64,000 nucleotides of DNA from Ixodes scapularis (GCF_016920785.2 NW_024609836.1:9454018-9518017), one strand, 5' to 3'. Counted from the stretch's first letter, positions 9,994 through 19,784 are shown. A program made the numbers and translations. The notes: generated by a model from the sequence alone, not told the origin.

Positions 9994-11420
9994 TGGCTTC
10001 CGCAAACCCTACACCCGGTTCGGGACGAACCTCTAAGAGGCAGCGTTCAGAACCACAGACCATGCATTGAAAAAGAAACCGTTGAAACCAGTGTGTCGAA
10101 CCGAAAAAAATACGGGTTCGGTTACGGTTCAGGTTCAGGTAAATTTATTTTGTTCCGGTTCAGTTCCGGTTCGATTAATTCGATCCGCGAACCGGTTCGC
10201 GAACCGGTTCGGAAAATATAAATGACAAATTGCAACATCAAAATAAATTACAAATAAAACATCTGAAATCAGCACATACGAAACGGGATACATCGTAGTG
10301 TAAGGCTCAGGGATTTCTACCAGGAATGGTTTCTTTATGTGCACTCAAAGGTTACCTCACCGACGTTTACGCATTCGGACTTCATCTAATTGGGTCCGAC
10401 GCGGTAGCTGTAAAATCCGCGACCTCCTTACAAACCCACTTACAAGTAGAGCTCGCTAACTATCCCGCCGCCTCGGCGTGTAAGCAATTGATGGAACAGT
10501 GGGGAGAAAATACAGCATTCTTTATTTGAACTAGCTTTCGGTAACTCAAATTAGACCCTTAAAGAAGTTTTCATTAAACAAGATACGGAATATGAAAAAC
10601 ACTTCACCGAGCGCAACGCCAGAAGGACGTAATAGGATAAATATTAAAATAGAAGAGTTAATTCGCTGTCTCACAAATATGTTAGCTTCTAAGTGCCTAT
10701 ACGAAACCGGATGCATTATTATCAAACTCCAGAGCCTTTTTTTTTCCTCATTCTGATGGAAGCAAGCTTCAAGAACTCGCGCGTTCTAGAAACGTGTTAC
10801 GAAATGAGCACACAGCAGCATTTAGGATTTACGAGATTGTAAAAAAATAAAATCCCGTGACGCGATTTTTTTTTTTTTTTTTGCACAGCTTTCCAATTTT
10901 TTTTCTTCCGTACAAGCCGCGACCAGCGCAATACTGGTTCCTATGTCAAGATTCATGGATGCAGCGTTTGTCAAGATTCATGGATGGGGCGTTTATATTC
11001 CTAAGACTGAGTGGAGAAGAAAAATATATAAGCGAGGTGTGTGTCAGTTGACGGCACTTAAAAAACAAATGGCATTGATAGCACATTCATTGTCAACAGC
11101 GCGTGGCCGAACCGTTTTGACATGAGCCGGTAACCGTTATTTTTTTTCCGGTTCAGTTCCGGTTCGGGTTCATCGCGATAACAATACAACGGTTCGGGTT
11201 CAGTTCCGGAAAAAATACCGGTTCGGTTCCGGTTTTCGGTACGGTTCCGGTTTGACACCCTGGTTGAAACATTCTCAAAGTAACAGCAAAATCCTGTAGC
11301 ATAGATGTGACCCCTTACAAGGCCATGAAACTACACTCGGAAGACCTTGTTGAAGTAAACACTAAAAACAAAGCAAAGCGCTTCTTAGACTCACCACCAT
11401 TGTGGACAGGTAAGTGTCGG
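9994..11420 (+). pseudogene. I-like ORF1 fragment, interrupted by a hAT element
   Basis: ATG at 9994 starts MASANPTPGSGRTSKRQR, matching the ORF1 N-termini of the full-length copies. Two stops follow. The frame is split by the hAT element and picks up as GTTGAAACATTCTCAAAG, equivalent to EGETFTK in copy 3, and later YKAMKLHSEDLVEV. The zinc-knuckle region is absent because of the internal deletion near 11420. Confidence 0.6.
10089..11262. mobile_element. Non-autonomous hAT element, 8-bp TSD
   Basis: Ends CAGTGTGTCGAACCG and, inverted, CAGGGTGTCAAACCG, flanked by GTTGAAAC at 10081-10088 and 11263-11270. An 8-bp TSD with CAGGG-type termini is typical of hAT transposons. About 130-170 bp at each end is built of GAACCGG/CCGGTTC units in opposite orientation. 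The interior has no transposase-like frame. Removing it restores colinearity with the ORF1 of relatives. Confidence 0.8.
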
Positions 11421-12116
11421 TGAGCCCTCACTGTTTGGCCTCCTGTTGGCTACGGAACACATAACTCGTCACAGGATACCCCTGGTTTTCACTGACCCTC
11501 TTAGTGCCTTGCGATCCATCTCTTCACAGCTGCCTACAAGGAACTCCCTTGTGGTTGAAGTTCAGAAGAAAATTATTGTGGCAGCTAGAAAGCATTGCAC
11601 TACTGTCTTCTGTTGGATTCCCAGCCATGTTAGTATCCCAGCCAATGAAGCGGCCGACCGTGCTGCCCGCACATGCATCAGCAGAGAGGTAGCTATAAAA
11701 GGGATCTTTTCCATGAACTATCGCCCTCCTGTAAGGTCTCGCATACTAGCACAATGGCAAGCCGAGTGGAACGAGATCTACAACAAGCTGCATCTAATTA
11801 AGCCAAACCTGGGTGAATGGACGAGCGCCCGGCGCCGAGAACGGTTTTATGTAGTAATACTGTGTCGCTTGCGCATTGGCCACATGCATCTGACTCATGG
11901 CTACCTGCTCCGTGGGGAGAATAGCCTTTTGTGTAAAAAGCGTGACAAACCTCTAAGTGTCCTTCACTTTCTAATTCAGTGCCATTTGTATGAGCAGGAA
12001 CGCCAATCTTACTTTGCACAGTTGTACAGAAAGCACACTCCCTTACACCCAATGTTGTTATCGCGTGATGAACTATTCGTGACTTACAAGCAGGTTTTTA
12101 AGTTTTTAGATGCTAT
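11421..12116 (+). pseudogene. I-like ORF2 RNase H and C-terminus of the old element
   Basis: From LFGLLLATEH this follows the RNase H domain of relatives: VFTDPLSALRSI, FCWIPSHVSIPANEAAD, then CRLRIGHMHLTHGYLLRGEN and the end VFKFLDA. The first RNase H block and all of EN and RT are missing, because sequence upstream of 11420 is ORF1. The TIR element at 12117 interrupts the last codons; beyond it the frame ends IGLLCRL and stop. Confidence 0.7.
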
Positions 12117-13391
12117 GCGGAGGGCAAGTTCGTCTGCTTTTTGAGCAGGGGGTAGCGGTGGCGTCAGAATGCAGAGCCCCGATTGGCTGATCGCGACCCC
12201 TATCTGAGCGTCGTCTGCTCCTTTGCAACGTCGCCTGCGTCTGTCTTACATTTCCCGCGACTTTCGGAAGTGCAGAGGCCAGATTCACGAAACGATCTTA
12301 CGCCAAAAATGCGCGTAAGACAAAACTTAAGAACCAATTCGTATTCACGAAACGAAATTTTCGTAAGTTTTGCACGGGTTACGACAAAATCCTACGACAG
12401 CTCCGAAGCTGTCTTACGCACTTCTCACGATCAAATCAGCATGGCCGACAGCGTCGCGGTCGCGACGACCCACGGGCGTTTATTTTTCTACGTGCGCTTC
12501 TCACAAGCCCCAACTTCAAGCAGCAAAAAAAAAAGAAGAAAAGTACTTGAAACAGACCACGACGAACAAGAACGCTGGATCCACAAACACCCGGGAAAAG
12601 CTCCAACGGCCACGATTCCACCGAACGCTACCAAGCGAGTTCAGCAGTTCGGCCTAGCAGGCACTCCGCGACTCGGCGACCGTCTGCCCACGACCGGCTG
12701 GCGTGCTGAATGGAATATGCCCGCGCGACCCTTGCGAATCCTTCCCGTATTATACTTTGATCGCTGACCTCAATTTTAGATTAAGAGGTCAATTTCTTCC
12801 TCTTGTTATCTCCTTGTTTCCCGAGGCAACAGTAACTCTCGCCGGTGAAAAAGCGGTGAATCTCCGACAGACGCAGGAAAGGTAAAGCAGCCATCGCTTT
12901 GACTAGCAGACGTAAAGCAGACGACGTTAACTGCGCTAACCCGCCGACGCCGTTAAAGAATGAGGGGTCTCGCCGCACACGAAAGGAGGGAAAAAGTATT
13001 TGGGAGGGAACTTGCGGACACTAACACGCTCACTCTCGATTCTGAGCAAACAAACCTCGGCTCCTCGGGACACCTCGCCAGTGAGTCCTTTGACTTCCCG
13101 ATCCTTGATGCGCGTCTGCTAGTTGTTAGACAAAAACAACGTACCGCTCGAGTTATTTCGTCTGCCCTGTCTGAAAGGCGAAGTCGAGCTCGCTCGTAAA
13201 GACCTGCACTTCCGAAAGTCGCAGGAAAGGTAAGACAGACGCAGACGACGTTGCCAGCAGACGACGTTGCAAAGGAGCTGACGACGCTCAGATAGGGGGT
13301 CGCGATCAGCCAATCAGGGCTCGGCGTTCTGACGTCACCGCTACTTCCTCTCTCTTGCGCAGAAGACGAAAATGAGCCCACTTGCGAGGCG
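12117..13391. mobile_element. TIR element (~1.28 kb) in the ORF2 3' end
   Basis: Long imperfect inverted repeats: roughly 12150-12285 and 13200-13360, with shared blocks ATTGGCTGATCGCGACCCC, TCTGAGCGTCGTC and GCGACTTTCGGAAGTGCAG. TAT at 12114-12116 and 13392-13394 flanks it; joining the flanks restores GATGCTATAGGTCTT, the conserved ORF2 end. The interior holds the 12276-12455 dispersed repeat, a second partial arm near 12865-12935, and no transposase that I recognise. Terminal bases are uncertain by a few positions. Confidence 0.65.
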
Positions 13392-13610
13392 TATAGGTCT
13401 TCTCTGTCGATTGTGAACTTCAAAGCTTCTTACTCGTGCCCATTAGCGTTTGTGACATAATCCGGTTTCATGTCCCATTCCCTTATTTTTTAACCTGACC
13501 ACTAGTCCTTTCTTCTCGCTTACCCTCAATGCAATAGTTTCCTTCTCTGGCCCTTTTTGGCCTCAGCAGCCCTTGCGCCATAAAAACCCAATGCAATTCA
13601 ATCTTATCTT
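13392..13610 (+). repeat. 3' UTR and tail of the old I-like element
   Basis: Begins with the ORF2 end (ATAGGTCTTCTCTGTCGATT, TGA). It continues through CAATAGTTTCC and GGCCTCAGCAGCCCTTGCGC to CATAAAAACCCAATGC, matching the 3' ends of the other copies. Confidence 0.65.
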
Positions 13611-13858
13611 CATTAAACAACAAAGTCATTGATTTCCAAGTATTAAAAAAAATATTGCGTCTGCATTTTATAAATAGTCATTTTTAGACTGTGTGAAAAA
13701 CCATGCGACACCTTGGACTGAATGAGCAACAGAGCGTCACAGTACACACTAAAAATTTCAACACTCATGTTCGTGTTAGAAGGGTGTTTTTCCGAGCTCA
13801 CACCCTTCCTACACCATTTTTACATGATTTTTGAATATTTAAGTATGTACGGAGAGGC
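13611..13858. other. AT-rich spacer with ACACCCTT motifs
   Basis: No gene. The segment contains several ACACCCTT and AAGGGTGT motifs; the full-length I-like element landed in one of them. Confidence 0.4.
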
Positions 13859-14060
13859 CTACACCCTTCGTTGGTTGGTTGGTTGATTTGGTGTTTATGG
13901 CGCAAAAGCTACTAAGGCCATAGAGCGCCAAAAACGAGACTATTGCTGGAAAAGGTTTGGAGAGAAAAAAGAGGCTTTAGTAGCCAGTGATTAGATAAAA
14001 GATGGTAATGGGGTACCAAAAGGTAAAAGGGTGATGGGCATGATCTGTAGGTTAAGAAAG

Positions 14061-17000
14061 CTACAATCGGTGTAGAAGGCCGATACTATCTAAAAATTTG
14101 AAAACATTAGTATGTGTCACAAGAGAATCATCACTTAAGAGCAGAGCTGGGTGTAGTGGAACTTGTTCTTGATACAGCTGCGAAAAATACAAAAGCCGTT
14201 CTTCATGATCAGCAGGACATTCAACTAGAATATGAAGAATGCTTAAGGCATTGTCAAACTGCTCACAAGTGGGGGCATCTTCCCCACGAAGGAGGTAGCC
14301 ATGAGTCAGATGAGTGTGACCAATCCTGAGCCGGCAAAGGACAACCTCAAAAAAGCGTTCCTGGTGGCGTGCACTCTGCCATTCGCTCAAAAGAGGTTTG
14401 ATCAGGTGTAACTTGTTGCCGATTTCTTGGTCCCATTCAGCCTGCCATTTGCACTTAACGTGACGCCTGAGAAGGCCTTTGTAGTCTGTATAAGGAATGC
14501 TGTCGAGGTCAACTGTTCGTTTTACACAAGTACTTGCTGCGCGATCTGCTGCCTCATTGCCCGGAATGCCCACGTGGCTGGGAATCCAGCAAAATACAAT
14601 CTCGTATCCCTGTCTTGAGGCAGCAACAACCTTATTTCGCAGTTCAAGGAGCAGGAAGTGCTTGAGGGGTGTTAGTGAAGACAGTGCATGCAATGCACTG
14701 AGGGAGTCTGTGTATACGATGGAGCGAGAGAGCTTTTTATCAAGTATGAAGCCTATGGTAAGAAGCAGACCATAGAGCTCCGCCGTAAAAATAGAAGCAG
14801 AGGAGTTGATTCGCCTAACAAGCTGAACTGTTGGGCCAATCATGGAACACCCAGCAGCAGATTCCGTCTTCGTACCATCTGTGTAGAAGCTTACATATTC
14901 GGAATACTGACATTGCAGTGCTAAGAATTCCTGAAGAAACACACCATTAGGAGTATCAGCTTTCTTGTATCGCGTGAGTGAAAGGTCACACTTAATGACA
15001 GGGTGCTCCCAAGGTGCTCCCGCAACCGTAGACTGCACTACCGGGGGCTTCCAATCGAGTCCCATGTTCACACTGGCACTTTTCAATCTCAAAGAGAAGG
15101 GAGGCACAATTGTGGCTTTGTTTTGAAACACCCTTTCAGAGCGCATGTCTTCCACAGCCATTCGCGCAGGGTGATCAGAGATGGACCTGACTCTCAGGGA
15201 ATACAAAAAGCCCAGAGAAAATCTTCTCTTCTCAAGAGACAGCTCGTTGGCCTCTGCAAACAGACTTGGCACAGGAGACCTGCGAAAGGCACCCGTCGCC
15301 AATCGCAATCCAAGATGATGAATAGGGTCCAGCATTTTTAGAATGGAAGGCCTAGCTGAACCGTAAACAACACTGCCATAGTCCAGTCGTGATCGCACTA
15401 TCGAGCGATATATCCTCAAAAGGCACGTCCGGTCAGAACCCCAGGATCGGTGGGACAGGACTTTAAGAATATTAAGAGATTTGTAAGCTTTTAATCTTAG
15501 ATTCTTAATATGGGCACCAAAGGTCAGTTTGCTGTCAAATGTAAGACCCAGAAACTTGTACTCACGCTTCACAGAAATTGTGGAGTTGTTTAGTGCAAGA
15601 ACAGGTTCTGGAAGTAGTCCGCGTTTCCGAGAAAAGCACACACAAACTGTTTTATCTGAGGAAAACTTAAACCCATTTTGATTGGCCCAGGTTGATAGCA
15701 TCTTCATAGTTAGCTGAATTCGTCGCTCACACAGTGACAGATTGCAAGACGACACTGAGATCTGAAGGTCGTCTACATAGAGTGAATATTGCACCGATGG
15801 GGGGATAGCCAATGCAAGGGAGTTCATTTTGACAATAAACAAAGTGACACTAAGAACGCCTCCCTGAGGGACGCCATTTTCCTGGACAAACACTTTAGAT
15901 AAAGCTGTTCCTATCTGAACACGAAAGGTGCGCCTGCTGAGGTAGCTCTCAATGGTACGAAGCATTCGACCACGGATACCCATATCATACAAGTCCCTCA
16001 GTGTACCAAAACGCCAGGCTGTATCGTAGGCTTTTTCGAGGTCAAAAAATACAGATAGGCAATGTTGTCTATGAACGAAGGCGTCACGCACGACTCTCTC
16101 CAGCCTTACTAAATGGTCAAGAGTGGACCGAGACGAACGATAGCCGCATTGGTTCACATCTAGATGCCTATTTAGTTCAAGGAAATACATCAATCTTTTG
16201 CTAATTATTCGTTCAAGAGTCTTTCCAAAGCAGCTAGTCAAAGCGATAGGCCTATAACTAGCTGCACAGGATGGATTCTTACCGGGCTTGAGTATGGGTA
16301 TGACTGTTGCCATTCTCCAGTCCATTGGAAAGTAGCCCTCAAACCAAATACGATTAAAAAGGTATAAAACAATATTAAGTGTGGAAGGATGGAGATGTTG
16401 AAGTATATAATAATGAATACCATCTGGACCAGGAGCCGATGACTTACAGTTTTGGAGCACTATGTTCAGTTCGTGTAAGGTAAAGGGGGCATTATAAGCT
16501 TCGCGTTCACCACCAGATGTTTTCAGTACCATACTTTCAGCTTTCCTTTTATGTTGCAGAAAAGCAGGCGAGTAATGCTGCGAGCTGGAAATGAATTCAA
16601 AATGCTCGCCAAGGATGTTGCCCTGCTCTTCAAGATTGCTTGGGCATTTCCCATTTCTGGAAAGAAGTGGAATAGTGAAAGCATGATATGAGCCATTTAC
16701 TTTATGAATCCTGTCCCATACTTCCTTGGAAGAAGTACTACTATTGATAGAGGACACATATTTTTGCCAGCTCTCGCGTTTCGCTTTCCGACGAATGTAC
16801 CTAGCACGAGCTTTCATTTTCCGGAAAGATATCAGGTTGTCCCGAGTTGGATAACGTCTTAGAACACTCCAAGCTTTGTTTTGCTGTTTGCGACTCTCTT
16901 TACAGTCTTCATTCCACCATGGCTTCGGTCGTCTAGGGAGCTGTCCAGATGACCGAGGGATTGAGAGTGACGCTGCAGTGAGAATATGAGATGTTAAAAG

Positions 17001-17783
17001 ATGGCTGAGCTCATCAATCGAAAGCTGATCGAGGCGAGAACAGGCCAGGAGTGATGACTGCTTAAAAAGGCTCCAGTCTGCTTTTTCAAACTTCCAGCGT
17101 GGCTGGCGCGTAGGTGAAGACTGCGGAGTGTCGTTACATTTTAAAATAATGGGGAAGTGGTCACTTCCATGGGGATTGTGATCAACAGTCCATGAAAAAT
17201 CGGGCAGCAGATCTGCGCTGCCAATAGAAAGATCGATGCATGTAGATGACAAGGATGAAGGACTAAAATATGTAGGATGGCCAGTATTAAAAATGCATAA
17301 TGACTGTGAGAATAATATGGATTCGATTATCTTTCCACGTGTATCTGTATGATCACTTCCCCAGAGGGTCCTATGTGCGTTAAAATCACCGAGTAAAGGA
17401 AAGGGCTCTGGAAGCTGGCTTAAAAGAGAGTCGAGATCTTGTCGCTTCAGAGAAAGAGAAGGTGGAAAATAAACTGAACATACAGTTATGGCTTTATGCA
17501 ACAAGAGACGAACAGCGATAGCTTCGAGTGGCGTCTGAAGCGGAACCTCTGAACATGGAATATGTTTTGGAAGCACCACCGCAACGCCGCCACAAGAAAT
17601 GGACATGCTAGGGCGGTCTTTACGAAACACACAATAGCGTCTCAGAAAGTTAGTGTGAGATGTATTTAAGTGTGTTTCCTGCAAGCATAAGGCAGATGCC
17701 TTATACTCTTCTAAAAGGAACTCAACATCTGCAAGGTTAGTGAATAAGCCACGGCAGTTCCACTGAAGAATTACAGAGCCCAT
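14061..17783 (-). CDS. I-like ORF2: APE endonuclease, reverse transcriptase, RNase H
   Basis: A 1240-residue polyprotein that nicks target DNA and reverse transcribes the element's RNA at the nick. Endonuclease, residues ~1-225: QWNCRGL at the N-terminus, CLQETHL (~33-39), LLGDFNAHRTLWGSDH (~130) and GSDHFPIIL. Reverse transcriptase, ~430-800: YRPIALTSCFGKTLER, FFDLEKAYDTAWR, GVPQGGVLSVTLF, YVDD (~668) and YKFLGLTFD. RNase H, ~960-1090: YTDGTKTE, YTDSLSALHAL and WIPSHVGIPGNEAADRAA. The C-terminus has CRLRIGHTHLTHGYLLRGE and a CxxC-like HxxxxC motif with the second cysteine replaced (CEQF). YVDD instead of FADD/YADD is shared with copy 2. No stop or frameshift. Start chosen because QWNCRGL begins within eight residues, as in the other two copies. 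Confidence 0.9.
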   Translation of the reverse strand: MGSVILQWNCRGLFTNLADVEFLLEEYKASALCLQETHLNTSHTNFLRRYCVFRKDRPSMSISCGGVAVVLPKHIPCSEVPLQTPLEAIAVRLLLHKAITVCSVYFPPSLSLKRQDLDSLLSQLPEPFPLLGDFNAHRTLWGSDHTDTRGKIIESILFSQSLCIFNTGHPTYFSPSSLSSTCIDLSIGSADLLPDFSWTVDHNPHGSDHFPIILKCNDTPQSSPTRQPRWKFEKADWSLFKQSSLLACSRLDQLSIDELSHLLTSHILTAASLSIPRSSGQLPRRPKPWWNEDCKESRKQQNKAWSVLRRYPTRDNLISFRKMKARARYIRRKAKRESWQKYVSSINSSTSSKEVWDRIHKVNGSYHAFTIPLLSRNGKCPSNLEEQGNILGEHFEFISSSQHYSPAFLQHKRKAESMVLKTSGGEREAYNAPFTLHELNIVLQNCKSSAPGPDGIHYYILQHLHPSTLNIVLYLFNRIWFEGYFPMDWRMATVIPILKPGKNPSCAASYRPIALTSCFGKTLERIISKRLMYFLELNRHLDVNQCGYRSSRSTLDHLVRLERVVRDAFVHRQHCLSVFFDLEKAYDTAWRFGTLRDLYDMGIRGRMLRTIESYLSRRTFRVQIGTALSKVFVQENGVPQGGVLSVTLFIVKMNSLALAIPPSVQYSLYVDDLQISVSSCNLSLCERRIQLTMKMLSTWANQNGFKFSSDKTVCVCFSRKRGLLPEPVLALNNSTISVKREYKFLGLTFDSKLTFGAHIKNLRLKAYKSLNILKVLSHRSWGSDRTCLLRIYRSIVRSRLDYGSVVYGSARPSILKMLDPIHHLGLRLATGAFRRSPVPSLFAEANELSLEKRRFSLGFLYSLRVRSISDHPARMAVEDMRSERVFQNKATIVPPFSLRLKSASVNMGLDWKPPVVQSTVAGAPWEHPVIKCDLSLTRYKKADTPNGVFLQEFLALQCQYSEYVSFYTDGTKTESAAGCSMIGPTVQLVRRINSSASIFTAELYGLLLTIGFILDKKLSRSIVYTDSLSALHALSSLTPLKHFLLLELRNKVVAASRQGYEIVFCWIPSHVGIPGNEAADRAASTCVKRTVDLDSIPYTDYKGLLRRHVKCKWQAEWDQEIGNKLHLIKPLLSEWQSARHQERFFEVVLCRLRIGHTHLTHGYLLRGEDAPTCEQFDNALSILHILVECPADHEERLLYFSQLYQEQVPLHPALLLSDDSLVTHTNVFKFLDSIGLLHRL

Positions 17784-17891
17784 TTTAAAGGATAAGATTT
17801 CATAAATGAATTAAAGCAATCCTACATGTGCTACACACTAAGGAGGAACCACCGGCTTTTTTCCTTTTTGTTTTGATTTAGCAGTTTGCCA

Positions 17892-19232
17892 TTACATGTC
17901 CTCCTGATCCGAGGAAGGAGCTGAAGAGTCGGCAATGTCAACAGCTCCCTCTGCATCCTGAACCTTGGATGCAGGTTTGCCAGTTCCGACGTGGTCGGAG
18001 ACCTGGACCACGAGTTTCCGGCCACGGCCAGACCCCGCCGAAGAAGTCTTCGACGTACCAGGCCGAGACCCTCCCACATTCACACTTTCGTCTTTTGACG
18101 TTGATGGAGCAGCAGGTGGGCCCTGTTGCTCCGAAACAAGGCGGGCCGCCTCCGAGGGATTTGAACGACGGCCTCGCTCTCCACCTTGAGAAGAGCTACT
18201 GGCACGAGGCTGCCGGTCAGCCGGAGGTCGTGCCTGAATCAACTGGGGAGTCTGTGTGCTCCCAGCGTTACCTGGGGCACCCTGCCTCCCCGCAGGTTGT
18301 TTCGGGGCCTGAGAGGGGCCTGCCAAGTCCTCAAGAGAGAACTGAGTAGCCCTGGACTCCGTACGTAGTGCAGGGCCCCTGCGCACCGCGTCGGAGTAGG
18401 TACCTTTAGAAATGAAGGAAAACCTTTGTTTTGCTTCAGGGTACGATAGGTTCTCTTTGGCTCGTAAGGTAAGGATCTCCTTTTCTTGTCGCCACAGCGG
18501 GCAGGACCGAGAGTAAGCAGGGTGAGAACCCTTGCAGTTCGCGCAGGCAACTGGATCTTCACAGACGTCGGCCACATGGTCGTGGCTCCCACACTTTGCA
18601 CATGTCTCCCTCCCCCGACAGCTGCGCGACCCGTGACCAAAACGCTGGCAACGGAAGCATCGCTGTGGGTTCGGGACGTACGGTCTGACACGACAATTCA
18701 AGTACCCAGCTTTGACGAGTGCAGGAAGCGTGTGACGTTCGAACGTCAGGATAAGGTGTTTAGTTCTCACCTCTGCACCGTCACGCCTCGTCATAATGCG
18801 TTTGACCGCCACTACTCTAGATGCCCGCAGGCCTTCCAAGATCTCATCTTCACTACTGGAAAGAAGATCATCTTCTGAAATCACCACTCGAATGGTGTTC
18901 AGGGTTCTATGTGTGCTCACTGTTACCTGTATGTCACCTAGGGATGTCAATTTCAGAAGCGTAGTGCTCTGGGACTTTTTGGCAACTTCTACAAGAAGAT
19001 CACCAGAATGCAGTTTCTTTGCCTTGTAATCGGCACCAATCTGGCTGTCAAGAACCTTCGCTACAAGAAACGGTGACATCTTAGAGAGAGGTTTGTCAGG
19101 GACCTCGGAGTGAATCACCATGAATCTGGAAAATGTTTCATCATCTTTATCTTTTACTATGACAGTTCGTTCGGGACGATGCCTCTTAGCGGCACGTCCA
19201 GAACTGGGGGTTTTGGTTTGGGGGGTTGCCAT
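17892..19232 (-). CDS. I-like ORF1: nucleic-acid-binding CCHC protein
   Basis: 446 residues from the ATG at 19232. It is gag-like and expected to coat the element's RNA and act as a chaperone. Three zinc knuckles lie near residues 205-260: CFRCQRFGHGSRSC, CAKCGSHDHVADVC and CANCKGSHPAYSRSC. The C-terminal ~150 residues are rich in P, S, Q and R, low complexity. The frame stays open 27 codons upstream to 19313. I prefer the internal ATG because all three copies share an MA start there, and copy 3 reads a different frame upstream. The family's N-terminal domain includes LSKMSPFLVAKVLDS. Confidence 0.85.
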   Translation of the reverse strand: MATPQTKTPSSGRAAKRHRPERTVIVKDKDDETFSRFMVIHSEVPDKPLSKMSPFLVAKVLDSQIGADYKAKKLHSGDLLVEVAKKSQSTTLLKLTSLGDIQVTVSTHRTLNTIRVVISEDDLLSSSEDEILEGLRASRVVAVKRIMTRRDGAEVRTKHLILTFERHTLPALVKAGYLNCRVRPYVPNPQRCFRCQRFGHGSRSCRGRETCAKCGSHDHVADVCEDPVACANCKGSHPAYSRSCPLWRQEKEILTLRAKENLSYPEAKQRFSFISKGTYSDAVRRGPALRTESRATQFSLEDLAGPSQAPKQPAGRQGAPGNAGSTQTPQLIQARPPADRQPRASSSSQGGERGRRSNPSEAARLVSEQQGPPAAPSTSKDESVNVGGSRPGTSKTSSAGSGRGRKLVVQVSDHVGTGKPASKVQDAEGAVDIADSSAPSSDQEDM

Positions 19233-19772
19233 AAGAGGCGAAGTTTGTTCGGAACCTGTGGTGTGCCGCCCACCACGGAGCCCAACAAGGGAATAGATAA
19301 CGCACCATAACAAAAAGGGCTTTGCTGGAAACGTTATGCTATTAGCACTGCCCAGGAACTATACCCAAGTGTGGTTCTGGACAAGGGGTCTGTCGCCACC
19401 CAAGGTTAGCCCTTGCCGCCAGAGAAGTTGAAAAAGGAAAGAAGAGAAATGAGAAGAGTGAAAAGGAGGAGAAGACAAGGGTGAAAGTAGAGAGGGGATA
19501 GTAGAAGTGGCGACTAGACTGAATCATCCTGGCCGGGCCTTACCAGGACTCCCGTCTATGAGAAGCGGGGGCCGAAGTGGTGTATTGCCTCGCCCGGGGG
19601 GCCCCGAAGGGTCCAAACCTACCCCGGGCTCGGCTCAACCACCAGGATGCCCTTTTCCCCAGACACGTGAAAGCCACGCACAGCCAGACGTGGGCGGGCG
19701 AACCCGCATGGCTCGGGGTCCGTGGAGACGCCACTCTCCAAACACCTGCTTTCACAGGTGCCCCCTGCGGGG
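19233..19772 (-). promoter_or_regulatory. 5' UTR / presumed internal promoter of copy A
   Basis: About 540 bp, nearly identical to 39212-39750 and very similar to 62871-63410. The 5' terminus can form successive short stems: CCCCGCAGGGG, CACCTG-TGAAAG-CAGGTG and GGAGA-GTGGCG-TCTCC. A pyrimidine-rich tract (CTTTCTTTTCA-like) follows. Non-LTR elements of this kind carry the promoter inside the 5' UTR; that role is inferred. Confidence 0.6.
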
Positions 19773-19784
19773 CTACACCCTTCG

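Larger units (their letters stand above)
8040..13610 (+). mobile_element. Old I-like non-LTR element with three nested insertions
   Basis: Plus-strand copy of the family also seen at 13871-19772, 33835-39750 and 57551-63410. Its 5' UTR starts at 8040 (CCCGCAGGGGCACCTG), breaks at 8316, resumes at 9736 and runs to the ORF1 ATG at 9994. ORF1 is split by a hAT element (10089-11262), resumes, then jumps by internal deletion near 11420 into the ORF2 RNase H region. The last codons are split by a TIR element (12117-13391), after which the ORF2 stop and 3' UTR continue to about 13610. I find no TSD for the outer element itself. It is the oldest I-like copy here, judging by divergence and insertions. 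Confidence 0.75.
13871..19772 (-). mobile_element. Full-length I-like non-LTR retrotransposon, copy A (both ORFs open)
   Basis: About 5.9 kb. Order on the minus strand: 5' UTR (19772-19233), ORF1 (19232-17892), 108-bp gap, ORF2 (17783-14061), then a 3' UTR of about 190 bp ending CGCCATAAACACCAAATC and (CCAA)n. TSD CTACACCCTTCG is at 13859-13870 and 19773-19784. The APE-RT-RNase H order, CCHC ORF1 and a short simple-repeat tail instead of poly(A) fit I-superfamily elements. Both frames are intact, so this copy could still be active or be a recent insertion. Confidence 0.9.

Noticed and set aside
12183..12767. 194-codon plus frame inside the 12117-13391 element
   Set aside because: Starts in the inverted arm and runs through repeat sequence; protein looks like translated repeat, not a domain.
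19233..19313. Upstream extension of ORF1 (MLWCVIYSLVGL) as its real start
   Set aside because: It lies in the shared 5' UTR, and copy 3 reads a different frame there; the internal MA start is common to all three.
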